A DNA stretch of 64,000 bases, from contig JAMXBD010002478.1 of the NCBI GenBank assembly GCA_024138025.1, positions 1-64,000 of the forward strand. The letters are read 5' to 3'. The notes below the pieces were generated by a model. That model did no database searches, was not told where the DNA came from, and saw only the letters and a program-made list of their open reading frames with translations. Below are positions 36,788 through 49,235 of the stretch, piece after piece (within the stretch, counting starts at the first letter, position 1; each line of letters opens with the position of its first letter). The translations under genes and the position numbers were made by a program. This stretch comes from Combretum micranthum (Eukaryota; Streptophyta; Magnoliopsida; Myrtales; Combretaceae).

Positions 36788-37502
36788 CACTACAAGAAAT
36801 ATGACTCATTTTAACAAATCGATTTGTCATTATAAATGTCAAATTTGTCACAAAATACCTATTGTGACAAATTCAGATTGTCATTGTCTTAGACACAATA
36901 AGTTCTCACAATAAGTATATTGTGACGAAAATGTTCTTAGTCATAATATAATGATGCTTATTGTGATTATGTCATTTTATTTGAAAAATGATATAGTGAT
37001 AAAATAATTTATTCTGATAATTTTTTTTTTATAATAGGCATGTCTTTTATCATAATAGATTGAGATATTATGACTAATTAAGATGTTTTATAATAACAAA
37101 AAGTTGAATTGTGACAAAAAATTTGTCATTAAAATAATAGTAACAAATTTCTTTTTTAATATGATTTATATTAACTAAAATCCATTTGTCATTATTTTTA
37201 TTATAGTGAAAAAATTAATCCATCACATAATTATTAAGGGATAAATTTCTATATAAATTTTATGTTATAACAAATAGAATAATGTCATAAATATTTTGTC
37301 ATGTCAATATTATTTGCCAAACTATTAATAATGAGAAACCATGTTTTTCATAAAAATAAATATTATGATAAAATAATTTGGTGATGAAATCTTATATTCG
37401 ACAAAATTAATTTATCAAAATATATATTTTGTGGCTTTATTTATTTTTTCTCATTATTTTATCATTGAAAAAAATATTTATGTCATTAATTTTAAGGTGT
37501 AG
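36788..37502. mobile_element. CACTA-like non-autonomous element (about 0.7 kb)
   Basis: The left end is CACTACAAGAAATATGACTC preceded by TAA. The interior has many subterminal words such as TTGTGACAAA, TTTGTCAT and TTATTGTGA in both orientations, typical of CACTA transposase-binding regions. The right end GGTGTAG is followed by TAA and appears to have lost the last bases, so the 3' boundary is tentative. No coding capacity. Confidence 0.5.
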
Positions 37503-38054
37503 TAACAATACAAAAAAAATTCAACTTATGGCAGAGGTTATTAATAAGTTGTTAGAAAAAGTTCATTTTCTTTTCATTTATTCGATATTAAGTAAATCTC
37601 TAATTATGTATGAATAATTAAAACATCTATATAAGGAGAATTATAATTATCTTAGTTAATGTATTATAATTACCTAATAAACCAAAATGTGTAAATTAAA
37701 AAGATAACAATATCTCACAAGAATATGTGAAATTAAAATTTCCTCCATTGTGACTTTAAGAAAACACAAAATTGTTTTTTTTGTTCCTCATAACTATACG
37801 TAGTCTTACACCCACTACCATGAACTCAGTAAATGTACCAAAAGAAAAAAAAACACTATATTGAAATTTTTAATCTTCTTTGCTCGTAAATTTCATCCAC
37901 TTGCACGATATCTATTAAGAATCATCTTTCCCAACTGCATATAAGAGCAAATACATTAGTAAAAGTAAAGCAATATTACATTGTAGTTTTTACATTAAAA
38001 AATTTTTTTCTTAAAATATCATATAAAACAACAAAAAATTCTTAATATAATATA
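37503..38054. other. No gene seen
   Basis: AT-rich sequence between the CACTA-like element and the Z solo LTR. No recognised repeat or reading frame. Confidence 0.5.
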
Positions 38055-38059
38055 CATCA

Positions 38060-41000
38060 TGTAACCTTGAATTATACATCTATTTAATTTTTGATAATTG
38101 TTAAATAGATAGTAATGTCTAGTAGAAATTTTAGAAATGTTCGAAAAACTATCTCCGCTTTTTCGTGAATTTAAATATTGGTAATTACCAATATGGACAA
38201 TAAAAGACTTAATTAAAATAAAAATATAAGCATAAATTATACCTATATCAAAGAAAAATCTTCCGTAAGACATAACAATAATAATATGATTAATATATAA
38301 ACTAAAAACTAATAAAGATAAGTAAAATAACAAATTAGATCCCAAAAATAATTCAAAAGATACAAACAAAAGATAAACACTATAAATTTATAATAATAGA
38401 ATATAAATAAAGTCAAATTAAAGATAATTTAATTATTAACAGGTCCTAAAATACCAAAACACTAATAATTTAAATCCTTAAAGGATAAAGTATAATTTAC
38501 GATAATATATATTAAAGTTGAAAAATAAAAATCTTAATTTAAAAATTTTAAGTATACCATAATGTTCAGAATATTTAATATAAGTACGTAAATTTTCATC
38601 TAAAAATATTATCGAATAAGTATTTATCGTACGTATTAATTAGAACCCCAAAAAATTAAAACTTGTCCAAGAAGCTAAACATTTCCTATAAATTCTCTCA
38701 CCCTCACGCTCTCTCGTCTCATCCTCTTTCATTTCTCTCTCTCTCTCTCTCTCATTTCTCTCTCTCTCATTTTTTCTCTCTCTGCGGCAAAGTCTTCAAA
38801 TGAAGACTTTATAAAAAAAAAAAAAAAAAAAGAAAAGAATCTCCGATCAGGAGAAGGAAAAAGAAAAAAAAAATCCTTCTCCGAAAGGAGAAGAGAAGGA
38901 GAATAAAAAAAAAGAAAAAGAAAAATAATAAAATAATAGAAAAGAAATCTAGAAGCTCCTCTGATCTTCAAAAGCTCATATCTTTCACATACGACAACCG
39001 ATTCCAATTTCGGAAGTGGTGTTGTGATCGTGGCAATACGCTCTTCAATTCAAGACCACACAAGGTTAGGTTTCGATCACTCTAAAATTTTACTATTATA
39101 CATATTTACATGCATATATAATGATAATAATATAGAATTATGTCATGCTAGTATGTGTATTTAGACTAGTTGATATTACATTTCTCTTATCAAATTGATA
39201 ATAAATTGATAAATAAAAACGCTAGATGGTAGAAAATTGATTATAATTTTAGATAATTAATATTTAGAGTCTATTTATTAGTAAATAGAAATTTAGAGAT
39301 AATTGCTAGAGTTGAAATATACACGATAGGATCAATAACTGATCAAAATCTTCTAATCTAAAGCCTAAATCAAAATTCTGATTTCATAAACATGAAAGTT
39401 ATAATATTTTAACCCTATATAGACTAAAACCCGAGTTTACCCTATTAGATTTGGAAACTCTAATCGCGTAGGTGAAAAACCTAAATCTATCCGATTCCAT
39501 AGATTTTAGAATTTAGTTTTCAACTTGAAAACAATGTAAGAAAAATATAGAACCTTGACTATAGAGATATATGTAGTATAATATTGAAAAATTCTCAAAA
39601 CACTAAAAGTTAAGCGTGCTCATGACCTAGGATGGGTGACCTCCTGGGAAATAAATAGTAATTTTCCAAAACGAGTAATATTTGATAAATATAATTCAAA
39701 GACAATAACTAGTGGTTTAGAATTGAATTATTAGATCCTTAAAGTATATTAGTTAGCAAAGGAATTTAAAGATAAATCGCTAGATTGAGATGTAATCGTT
39801 AAAACTAGATATTAGGTATAATTTACATAAATAAGACTCAAACTAAGATTTTAATATCGAAAACACTAAAACAAAAATATTCTTAACTTATATAAACATT
39901 CATTATGTTTTATGAAGTAAAACTTAACTAAAGAAACAATTAGAATTAAGTAAAGTAAACCTATAACGTAGTTCTGACATTTAAAAAGAATATAGATATT
40001 CTATGACAAGTTTAAAGAATTTAAATCACACATAACATATACTCATGAGTAGAAATGGAATTAAGAAGGAAAATAAAAGCTTAGAAACTGTAGAACCCTA
40101 TTATAAAAGATTTAGCCCTATAAGAAAATTTTACCTGAATTTGATAAATGAAACATATTTGATTATCCGATCAATAAGAAGATTGGATATGTAATTAAAC
40201 TTCAATATGTGACCTTATATACAAATATAAGATTCAGATCATACGCAGAAATAGGATATTAATAGATAAACTTGATAAGATTTAAGTATTATATAGATAA
40301 AAGATATTTAGCTTTAAATCTATTAGATATACTCAATAACAAACCTATATAGACATATGAAGATTTCAACACATATAAAAGAATAAGATTCCTAGAATAA
40401 ATTTAAGTAATTCAATTACAAATTGAAAATCAAGATAATATAAATTGTAATTGAAAGATTAAACTTAATCAAGAATTCCGTAACTCTAAGTATAAAATTC
40501 AACGTTTATAAGACTATAAGGATATAAAGTATAGATTAATGAAAATCATAAAAATCAGTTGATATAATCAAATTAACTAGTTATACTTAAAATAAGATCA
40601 AGACAATCAAAATGAAAATAAGTATAAATATGTATACTTTAACTAAAAAGTAGAGTAATGAACTTAAATTAAGTTTAATCACTAATACTTTATGAAATAA
40701 ACATTTACAAGGAATTGAACTTGAAATAATAATTAAGAATACAAAACAAGAAACCTAAGCATCATTATGATACCTTTCGAGCCCTTAAAGTAACATAGGA
40801 AAAATATACAAAATGATTAGTTTAACCTGACAATTAAAAACTACATTCGATAAGTTTTCCAATGACTACTCATATGCTAAAATCTAAGTTAAAACGAGTA
40901 TAATATACCCAATTTAAGATTTCGTGATTAAACTCGATATTTGAAAACAACTAAAATACTTTTCTTAAGAAAACTAAGATTATACAAACTTTATAGTTTA

Positions 41001-42413
41001 ACTTACGAAGTATAGCCTTTACAAGCTTCAAAATGACTAATTATGTGTTAAGGTTAGATTAAGAATGTTAAAACTCAAGTTTAAGATACAAAGACACAAT
41101 AGGTTTCTTGTTATGAATAAGAGTATAGTAATGAGTGTTCGTTATCTAAATTCTCAGGGGAGACAGATCGTCTTCAAGTTTTCTTGTAGACTTCTATACC
41201 ATTAAGCAAGGATAAACAGGTGAGTATATTCCGATGACCTTCATATCTGTTGTGCTTGTAGATTTAGAGTATGATATTTTGTTAATATAAATTAAATGAT
41301 TCAAGTATGGGGTTGGGAAATTTACACTTGTGGTTGCTCGTGTTTGTTATCTGTGTTGAAAATACTATACATTATTCTGAACGTTAAGTATTGAGTGTTG
41401 TTTAATCATTTTGATCTTTGCGAGTGTCTGATAATTGTCTGGTCGCCAAATAAATGGACTTAATGACTATTGGCGTGATAATCATAATATTGATCATGCA
41501 TTGCACGATTGCATGTAGAAGGCCATCACCACTACACTTGACCGAATGGGCCACACTGTCCCGTGAGGACGGTGAACATGGAGGACCGAAGTGGTATATA
41601 CCTAGTGTGTACCATGGGCCTTGTTCTAGGGGAATGGGAACTAAGTCGTCCTGGGGAGACGGCCCTTCTCTAGATCGCGCGGGTCATTGTTTCAGATTTA
41701 TTACTTCAATGGGATGTTGTTATATGTATATTATTTTGATATATAAAAATTTTTCTTGAGAAATTTGATTCCCGAAGTATATTAATCTGGGTGCTGATGT
41801 GGATGTACCCCAACCCAGATTCGGAGGGTGCAAATCCGAATATGTATATGGTTACCGGTTGGCCATATATATTTGTTCATTTGATTGTGCACATTGCATA
41901 TGCTTGTTTAATAACTTGTTTGCTTTTGCTTGAACGGTATGGAGCGAGGGTATACTTCACTCAGCTAGTTGTAGCTGACTCCCCAACAGTTTGCTTTTGC
42001 AGGTAAGTTGAATACATGGATGGGATAGGATTGAGTGCAGAGCGTGGCAAAGATCAAGCTGTACGAGACTGATAGAAGATTGAGATTTTGATAGGTTAAA
42101 CCTAGTTGAGAGAATAAACATGAAAATGTAGTCTTTTTTAACTTAAACCTAGTTCATATTTTGTGTTAAACCTAGGTTTACCTTATCTTGTCGTTTGGTA
42201 GGATATCTGATTCTCTGCGGTCTTGTGATCTGTGGAAGTTTCGATATCCAATAAATTATTTTCATAATAAATTATATATGTATAATACAATGAGAGGATA
42301 ATTAATTAGAGTCTTGTAAACTCTGACTTGCAAGGCGATCCTCATGTTGCGGGTGCACACGTGATTATGGCGATTTAGGACAATCCTACTAGGCCCCACA
42401 TAGGGTCGCGGCA
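38060..42413 (+). mobile_element. Family Z solo LTR (4354 bp)
   Basis: Full-length homologue of the LTR at 9184-13555. It begins TGTAACCTTGAATTATA and ends GGGTCGCGGCA, and is flanked by a perfect target duplication CATCA (38055-38059 and 42414-42418). No primer site or polypurine tract adjoins it. TATAAAT at 38687 and the CT tract are conserved; the A-rich tract near 38810 is expanded. It is more diverged from the two other Z LTRs than they are from each other over the shared 0.8 kb. Confidence 0.92.
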
Positions 42414-42418
42414 CATCA

Positions 42419-44402
42419 ATTATGACATACTTATACAATGTATGCTAATAATCCTAACAATTACAAATTGCATTTCAAAATTCAAATATTTGATTCAATA
42501 TTTTTAATAGAACAAACCAAATCACGTTGGGTACCCTTAATTTCTAATGTAAAATAAAAAAGAAAAAAATTAAATAATAAGTAACTCACATAATTTTATC
42601 AATATAAAAAAAAATTGTCAAAGGCATAACTAATCAAAAGTTTTAAACTCTATCTTGAATTACAATGTAGGGGAGCAAAAGGTTATTTTTTTTATAAAAG
42701 GTGAAACCTTAATTCTATTATGGACTAACTTTAATTTTCTTAGTTTTTTTTTTTTTTTTTGTTGCTCTAATTGATGTATGGTTGAGAGAACAATAAAGCT
42801 GTGTATCATTCATTCATTAAACATGTGCGTCATCCTTTCCACTGGTAAAAGTCATCATTGCTTCAATATGATGGTTACATAAAAACCCTAAATTCATGAA
42901 TGAAATGTGTTAGATGGAGAGAGATAATTGTATATTATTTAGATGTAAAAGAATAAAAAGAGAGAAGATGGAGGAGAGCAAAAAGCTTGTTAGCTTACTA
43001 TGATATGGGCTTTATGTTGCTTTGAGAGAGAGAGAGTTGGGGGTCAGGAGAGAGTTAGGGATCTAGTCTGCTGGAGAGAATATAAATAATAAAAGAACAC
43101 ATTTCATTATTTTGGCTCCAACTTTTTAAAATGAAATCATTTTTTCCTCCCATGTGAATTTTTACTTGTCTTCTTAAATGAAGACTCTGCCTTATAATTA
43201 TTTTTTATTCAACTTTGTAAGCACAGCTCCAAAATTATGTCCTATTAAATTAAAAAAATATTATAATTTAAAAATTATTGATTCACAATGTTATAAATTA
43301 TAATATATATATTAATTTATACAATTATTGATTCAAGAAAAGCTATAATCCTTTGAGTTATGAATATACAACATTATATATCATAGCTCATTTAATTTAT
43401 ATAATAATTTATATACTTACTGATGGAAAAAAATTGATAAGTGATGAGTGTATCATAACATTTGTTATTAACATTGAGAATGTATCATATGTTAATTGTA
43501 AAATTCTAAGATCTAGTAAAACTATATTACTTTGATAACCTTTATAAGTAATAGTCAATCAAAACAAGTATGGAACAAAATAAATAAAGTAGATTTATGT
43601 TTCTATTAGCATACAAGTACATTACTGCAAATGCATTAATTAAATACTAAAGTAATAATTCCTTAACATTGATTGTAATATATACTTATTGTATACGCTG
43701 TATATTGTATGAGATGTTTATATAATTTCATATTATGTAATATTATAATACATGTCATATACAATTGTGAATTAAAGCTAAAAATATTAAGGATTTATTT
43801 ATATTTTTGTTCAGTTATGGCATAATTTCAATCATAATTCATCTTTCAATATTGGGATCAAAATCCAAGTTAAATGGTGAATTCTCTCAATTTGTTGGAA
43901 TTGTGTTTCAAGCTATTACAATCTTATTTGAATGTAATAAAAGGAATTAGGCATAAAATCATAATGAAATTTTAGGTTTATTCTCATGTATAAAATGCAT
44001 TGATAATGTTTAAACATGGTTTAGGAAAATTTTTAATACTTTTTGTTATCACTAAACTTCTATCAAGACAGTTGGAATGAATCAAGGTTTTAGCTATATT
44101 ATGTACGAAGAGTTGTCTAGTGCAACCACTCCAGTAATCAAATTAACAAGTATACAAAAGTGTAGGCACTGATCATACTAGAGGAAGGTTTAAATGTTCC
44201 CATTTTGTCTACAAGAGACATCTCGTGTTGTATTTATAAAGAAGTAGTTTAAGATAGTTGGAATGAGTCGAGTTAATAGACATTTTTTGTAATAAAGGCC
44301 TCTAAGCACAATCCAACCTACTTGCTCGCATGAGTTGACCTTCTCGACCTAAAGATTGGTAGGCCGAGTAAAACAGTTGGCCCCCTACAAGGCTTAGCAG
44401 TC
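42419..44402. other. No gene; AT-rich flank of two insertions
   Basis: Contains T- and A-runs (42742-42760) and a short GA tract (43023-43034). Small reading frames show no domain or codon signal. This is the sequence into which the Z solo LTR and the X element inserted. Confidence 0.5.
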
Positions 44403-46213
44403 ATTTCTGTAAAGACCCGGCCCACTTAACCCAATTATTAAGTGTGCCAAATCTCCCGACCACGCATAATACCCAAATATTAGGAACAATATTCAAGTAT
44501 TATACGTAAGGTCGTCTTAAAAAAGAGATGTTTGTAATGATACCTGTTTAAAATAGATATACATTCATATGCTTTGAATGAAAACATTACCACTACATAG
44601 GTAGTGGTACATTAACTATATACAAACCATACATAATATATTTACACATTACAACTTCATTAGAAACATATAAATAGAAATCCTACTTACAACCCAACTA
44701 TATTACAAAATACACTTCAACACAAATTACATTCCAAGGCTTAACAAACAAGCCTGAACACTTCAAAAAGAAATTTTCATCAAAAGGAACCCTAAGCATA
44801 TACTAGGCCTCTCTCCTAGTCATCCGTAGGGTCTTCCAATTAGTCCCATATCCCATATCGTCATAGAGCTCGTCATCAAAGTCACCTGCAAGATAGCAGC
44901 GTGAGCCAAAGGCCCAGTACACAATAATGCAAACAAATACATATGCAATGCTCACTTAGCTAACTACAATTCAATAAATCAATACAACTTCATAATCTTT
45001 TAGTTAAGTGAATAGAACAACACTGGAGTATTCAAACTCCGATTCAAGCTTGGGAATTCTGGGGGTCCTGAGTAACAGCAGCTGCTCAGGGGGTTGATAT
45101 AGATAGACCGGATACCTATATCTCCTATATCTAACCGATAGAGAACAATAGCTTCATCTAGGGTTCACACTCCTTTATATAATCCACTTATCTCGGTCTA
45201 TAATTGTAAAGACCCGACATGCTCAATTCTCAAATTAAGCACACCAAGTCCCCAACCACGTATAACTCTTACGAATTATACGTAAGGTTGTCTTTAAAGA
45301 AGGTGTTTATGTTGAACATTGCTATCCGATTTTAAAATTTATGAAATCGTTTAGTTAGATTTTCGGATAACTGGATTTAGCACGGAAATAAATTTTATAA
45401 ATCAATTTAGAAATAAAGACATTTCAAAACTTCCACTCTTACAAATGGAAAAGCTTTCACTTAAACAAATTTTTACAAAAGCTTAGTTACAAAACATGGG
45501 CATTAACAAGCCCTTAATGAAAATACAAATTTATAAATAATCCAGTCTCTATAAAGCAAACAAAAGGAGAAACAAAACAACTAAACTATTCAACGCTCCT
45601 GACTCATATCGCTCATCCATAATCCTTCCCGAGTCAACGGAAGCACCCAAAAACTCGACATACAACAACATCATCATATCATCATCTCATCGTCCATCAT
45701 TACAACAACAACAAGGACTCATCATTATCAACTTCATCAACATCATCTTCATCAACAACAAAACCTGTAAAAAGAATAACAACAACAAGAATGAGCCGAA
45801 GCCCAGTACACAGCAACACAATCACACACGGAGTGGCACACGACTTAAACTAAATGCAATGAGTCAATCCACAAGTTATTATCTTTTCATTAAAATAAAC
45901 AAATCAACAATGGAGCACTCACACTCCGGAACAAGCCAATGGGAATCTGGGGATCCTGAGTAACGCTCACGACGCTCAGGGGGTTAATATAAGTAGCCCG
46001 AATACTTATATCTCCTAGATAACGTTACACTGAAAAAGAAACAGTAATCTCATCCAGGACTCATAGTCGTTACTTAACTTCACTTAACTTAATCCATAAT
46101 ATAATTTAATTCACATGCCCCATAAACATTGAATTAAATCATATTACTTCCTCTCAAGATTAAGTAAACGTTACGCAGTTACCACATTCCTTATCGATTA
46201 CCCGCCAAGCCTA

Positions 46214-46348
46214 GTCATTGCATCATGACTATTGGCCTAAGCGCCTATTATAATATTGTCATTGCATCATGACAACCCGCCGAGCCAAATCATTGCATCA
46301 TGATAAGTGGCCTAAGCGTTTATTCTAACCTTGTCATTGCATCATGAC
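46214..46348. repeat. Array of four GTCAT-type hairpins, Y 3' LTR
   Basis: Units at 46214, 46258, 46289 and 46333. Core CATTGCATCATG is constant; arms are GTCAT/ATGAC in three units and ATCAT/ATGAT in the third, so pairing is kept. CTAAGCG words lie between units. Confidence 0.85.
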
Positions 46349-47904
46349 AAGTTGTCGCTCCTCGGACCGGATTCAACGACGAATAACACAACCAACACTC
46401 ATCAATTATTAAGCCGAGTTTAAGTCTTAATCAGTTTAGGATGCCTATCCTAACATTCAACACGCAAGTTACTGCGTACCTTGAATATGAAATCCAAACA
46501 TAGCCTTGGAAGGAATTTCAGAAGATAAATCAGATATCCACTTCTGTTAAGGAAAGAATTCGTATAAGAAACTAAACTAAACTAACCATCTACTTCATCA
46601 AATCATATAAGAACTTAAGCTATTTATCCATTCGTCTCAAACTCATTTTATTAAATCCTATTTGATCAGACACTAATGTGGAACCCCACTATGGCTGCGA
46701 AGATCGCCCCGCCAAAATATGGACAGTTCTCCTTTGTCTGTCAAAGTATTTCTTTTTCTTTATTTATAGTGTTTTATTACAAAAGCATTAACAAAGAATT
46801 CATAAATAAAAAAAAATTCATTTTCCAAGTAAACACACATTGAAACAATATTCCCATATTAATCAAAGATCATCCTAATTCATTCATTTAATCTAATTAT
46901 TTGTTACTAACCCATTTTAGCTTAACCTTAGTCAATTTGATTAAAATTAGTCATTTAAGTCATTTACCAAGTCAAATTGATTAAACTTAGACAATCTAAT
47001 TCATTTTAGCTTAGTAAAGTTCATTAAGCCAAGTTGGACTTAGATTAATTACTAATTCATTATATATTTAAGATCTAGTCACTTAATCCCAAGTTAGCTT
47101 AAACCTATCCAAATTCATCAAATTTAAAGAATCTAATCCATTTTAGTTCATTCAAGTTCATTTAGTCAAGTTGAACTTAGATTCATTACTAATTCATTAT
47201 ACATGTGGGATCTATGTCAACTTGAACTCACCTTGACTTAAACTTAGCTAAATTAATTAACCTTAATCATTTAGTTCAAAACTAAGTCAAAGATAGTTAA
47301 ACTAACTCAATCTAATTCATTTTAACTCATTCAAGTCTATTTAATCAAGTTGAACTTAAGTTTGTTAACTAAGTTCATTTAAGTTCAAGCTAATCATAAG
47401 AACAAATAATAAACAAATCTTAAACTTAGCATGAAGGAAATTCAAATAAAATTCATATAGATACATAAATCATCATTTATATACTTACCAAGATCATTTA
47501 GTTTCATTAAGTCATCACAACATCATAAATCAAGCAATGGAAATCATATATACAACATAACTACTTTTAGTTTAATACTCATAGAAATTCAATTATTTGT
47601 TGAATTTATAAATCTATCTAAATCATGCTTAATTATATCCCTCAATCATCATTACACATCAAATATCACTTCTCTATCTCATTTTAGCTCAAAAAGATCC
47701 ATTTCCTAAGTAAAAACACATTTAACAAACAAAACAAGTTTTTGACTTTTTTGAAAATTATAAAGGCTGGAAAGAACTAAAATTTAAGTATCGATAATTT
47801 CCGAATTTGTAAAAACTCAAAAAACGAAAATTGTAGATCTCTTTTTTATCTTTCCAACGCAATTTGAATCACCTCAATCGGAGGTCGTATGAAAAAGTTA
47901 TGAC

Positions 47905-48170
47905 CAATTTACAAAACAGTATCGCGTCAGGGAAGAAATCCGCGAGCACTACACCCTTGGCAACGGGGCGTTTTGAAGGCCGTTTTGACTCAGGGGAAAT
48001 GAAATTTTTTGATCCGAGAGCACTACACCCTTGGCAACAGGGGTGTTTTGGACACTACACCCTTGGCAACGGGGTGTTTTGAAGGCCGTTTCAACTCAGG
48101 GGAAATAAAATTTTTGATCCGATAGCACTACACCCTTGGCAACAGGGGTGTTTTGACAGGTGTAGTGACA
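47905..48170. repeat. Variable cassette, Y 3' LTR
   Basis: Repeats of CACTACACCCTTGGCAAC(G/A)GGG(T/C)GTTTTG and GACTCAGGGGAAATGAAATTT words. GC-rich relative to its surroundings. The same cassette is in the Y 5' LTR (about 54170-54430), but a different one is in other families. Confidence 0.8.
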
Positions 48171-49198
48171 TATTTACGAAATTTCCTTGTTTCAAACACT
48201 AATTTTACAAAATTTTTACACTTCAAACCTTCTCCAAAACACTTTACAACCATCATACTACACCCTACATCTATTCTAACATCCTCAAACATGCATAAAC
48301 TTCACATTCACCACATCAAACATCTCAAACTTCATCAACTTCCATAACTACTATTCATCATCTTCTTCCTCCTTCATAACCCGACCTCCAAAAAGCATAT
48401 ATCAACAAATACTTAAATAAACAGCACTCTCAACCCAATTCAACATCAATTCATCAATTATAAATGCAAATAACAAGTAAAAACAAAGAGAAATAGAAAA
48501 TGAAAACTTAGCTTTTTGAGCCTACTCATGCAATTTCTTATTCTTCTTCTTGGGGAAGCTAATTCTACTTGATCTCCTCTTTCTATCTTGTTGAAATTGA
48601 GATTCATGTCTTGGATTTTGGAGAGGGAAAGAAGAACAAGAAGAAGAAGAAGAAGAAGAAAGAAAGAAAGAAAGAAAGAAAAGGGGAAAAACGAAAAATG
48701 AAAAAGAAGGAAAGAAGAGGCAGCAAAAGGAAAATAAAAAGAAAAGGAAAGGATAAATCTAAAATATATATATTTTAGAAATAAGGTATAGGTTTAGAAC
48801 TATCAGATCAATATCTATAGTTCCAGAAGTATTTAAAAGTTTGTTTCAGAACCAATATGTTACAAATTAAGAACTTGCAATAAGAACTTAATTTGAGAAT
48901 TTATTTTAGATAAAAGATATTTAATTTGAGTTCGGGTTTAAGAACTGATATTTTTATTCAAGCAAATGAACTCAAATTTTACTGAGATTTAGGAATTAGT
49001 GTTTAGGCTAAAAATCAAGAGTCTAGGAATCCTCTAAACATTTTTAGAACACGTTTAGGGATTTTAGAAATTTCAAATCTCAAAACCAACTTAATTATTA
49101 GCTATTTAAATTATATCAACTTGTCTAATTAAATCCTATAATTCATTTAATCTATCTAAACTCAATTTCTAATCTAGGTGAAGATTTGGGGTATTTCA

Positions 49199-49235
49199 TT
49201 CTTCCCACCTTACAAGAATTTCGTCCTCGAAATTC
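49199..49235 (-). promoter_or_regulatory. Polypurine tract and pre-PPT hairpin, family Y
   Basis: On the minus strand a purine tract AAGGTGGGAAGAA lies next to the 3' LTR, preceded by the inverted repeat GAATTTCG-AGGA-CGAAATTC (49216-49235). Compared with families X and Z, two base pairs of the stem differ and both differ in a compensatory way. Confidence 0.82.

Larger units (their letters stand above)
45205..49198 (-). repeat. Family Y 3' LTR (3994 bp)
   Basis: Window-left end TGTAAAGACCCGACATGC, right end GGGGTATTTCA. Holds, in order, the CCTGAG...CTCAGG hairpin (about 45955), four GTCAT-type hairpins (46214-46348), three diverged repeats of AATCTAATTCATTTTAG...AAGTTGAACTTAG (about 46975-47380), the variable cassette (47905-48170) and a (GAA)n(GAAA)n tract (about 48633-48680). 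Confidence 0.92.

Noticed and set aside
41454..42006. Frames of 101 and 71 residues in the Z solo LTR
   Set aside because: Similar sequence at 12600-13145 has different breaks and stops; the GC-richer LTR block simply has fewer stops.
43353..43535. 60-residue frame
   Set aside because: AT-rich, no motif, no conserved context.
46214..46348. CRISPR-like array
   Set aside because: Units are 16 bp, only four, with irregular 32-44 bp spacing, and they occur in plant LTRs; this is not a CRISPR locus.
47864..48082. 72-residue frame repeated at 54130-54420
   Set aside because: It only follows the repeated variable cassette in the LTR; no domain, and the frame is not kept in other LTR copies.
48569..48778. 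Lys/Glu-rich reading frame (and its copy at 54831-55046)
   Set aside because: It translates a (GAA)n(GAAA)n tract inside the Y LTRs and lies on the strand opposite to the element; length changes with the microsatellite.
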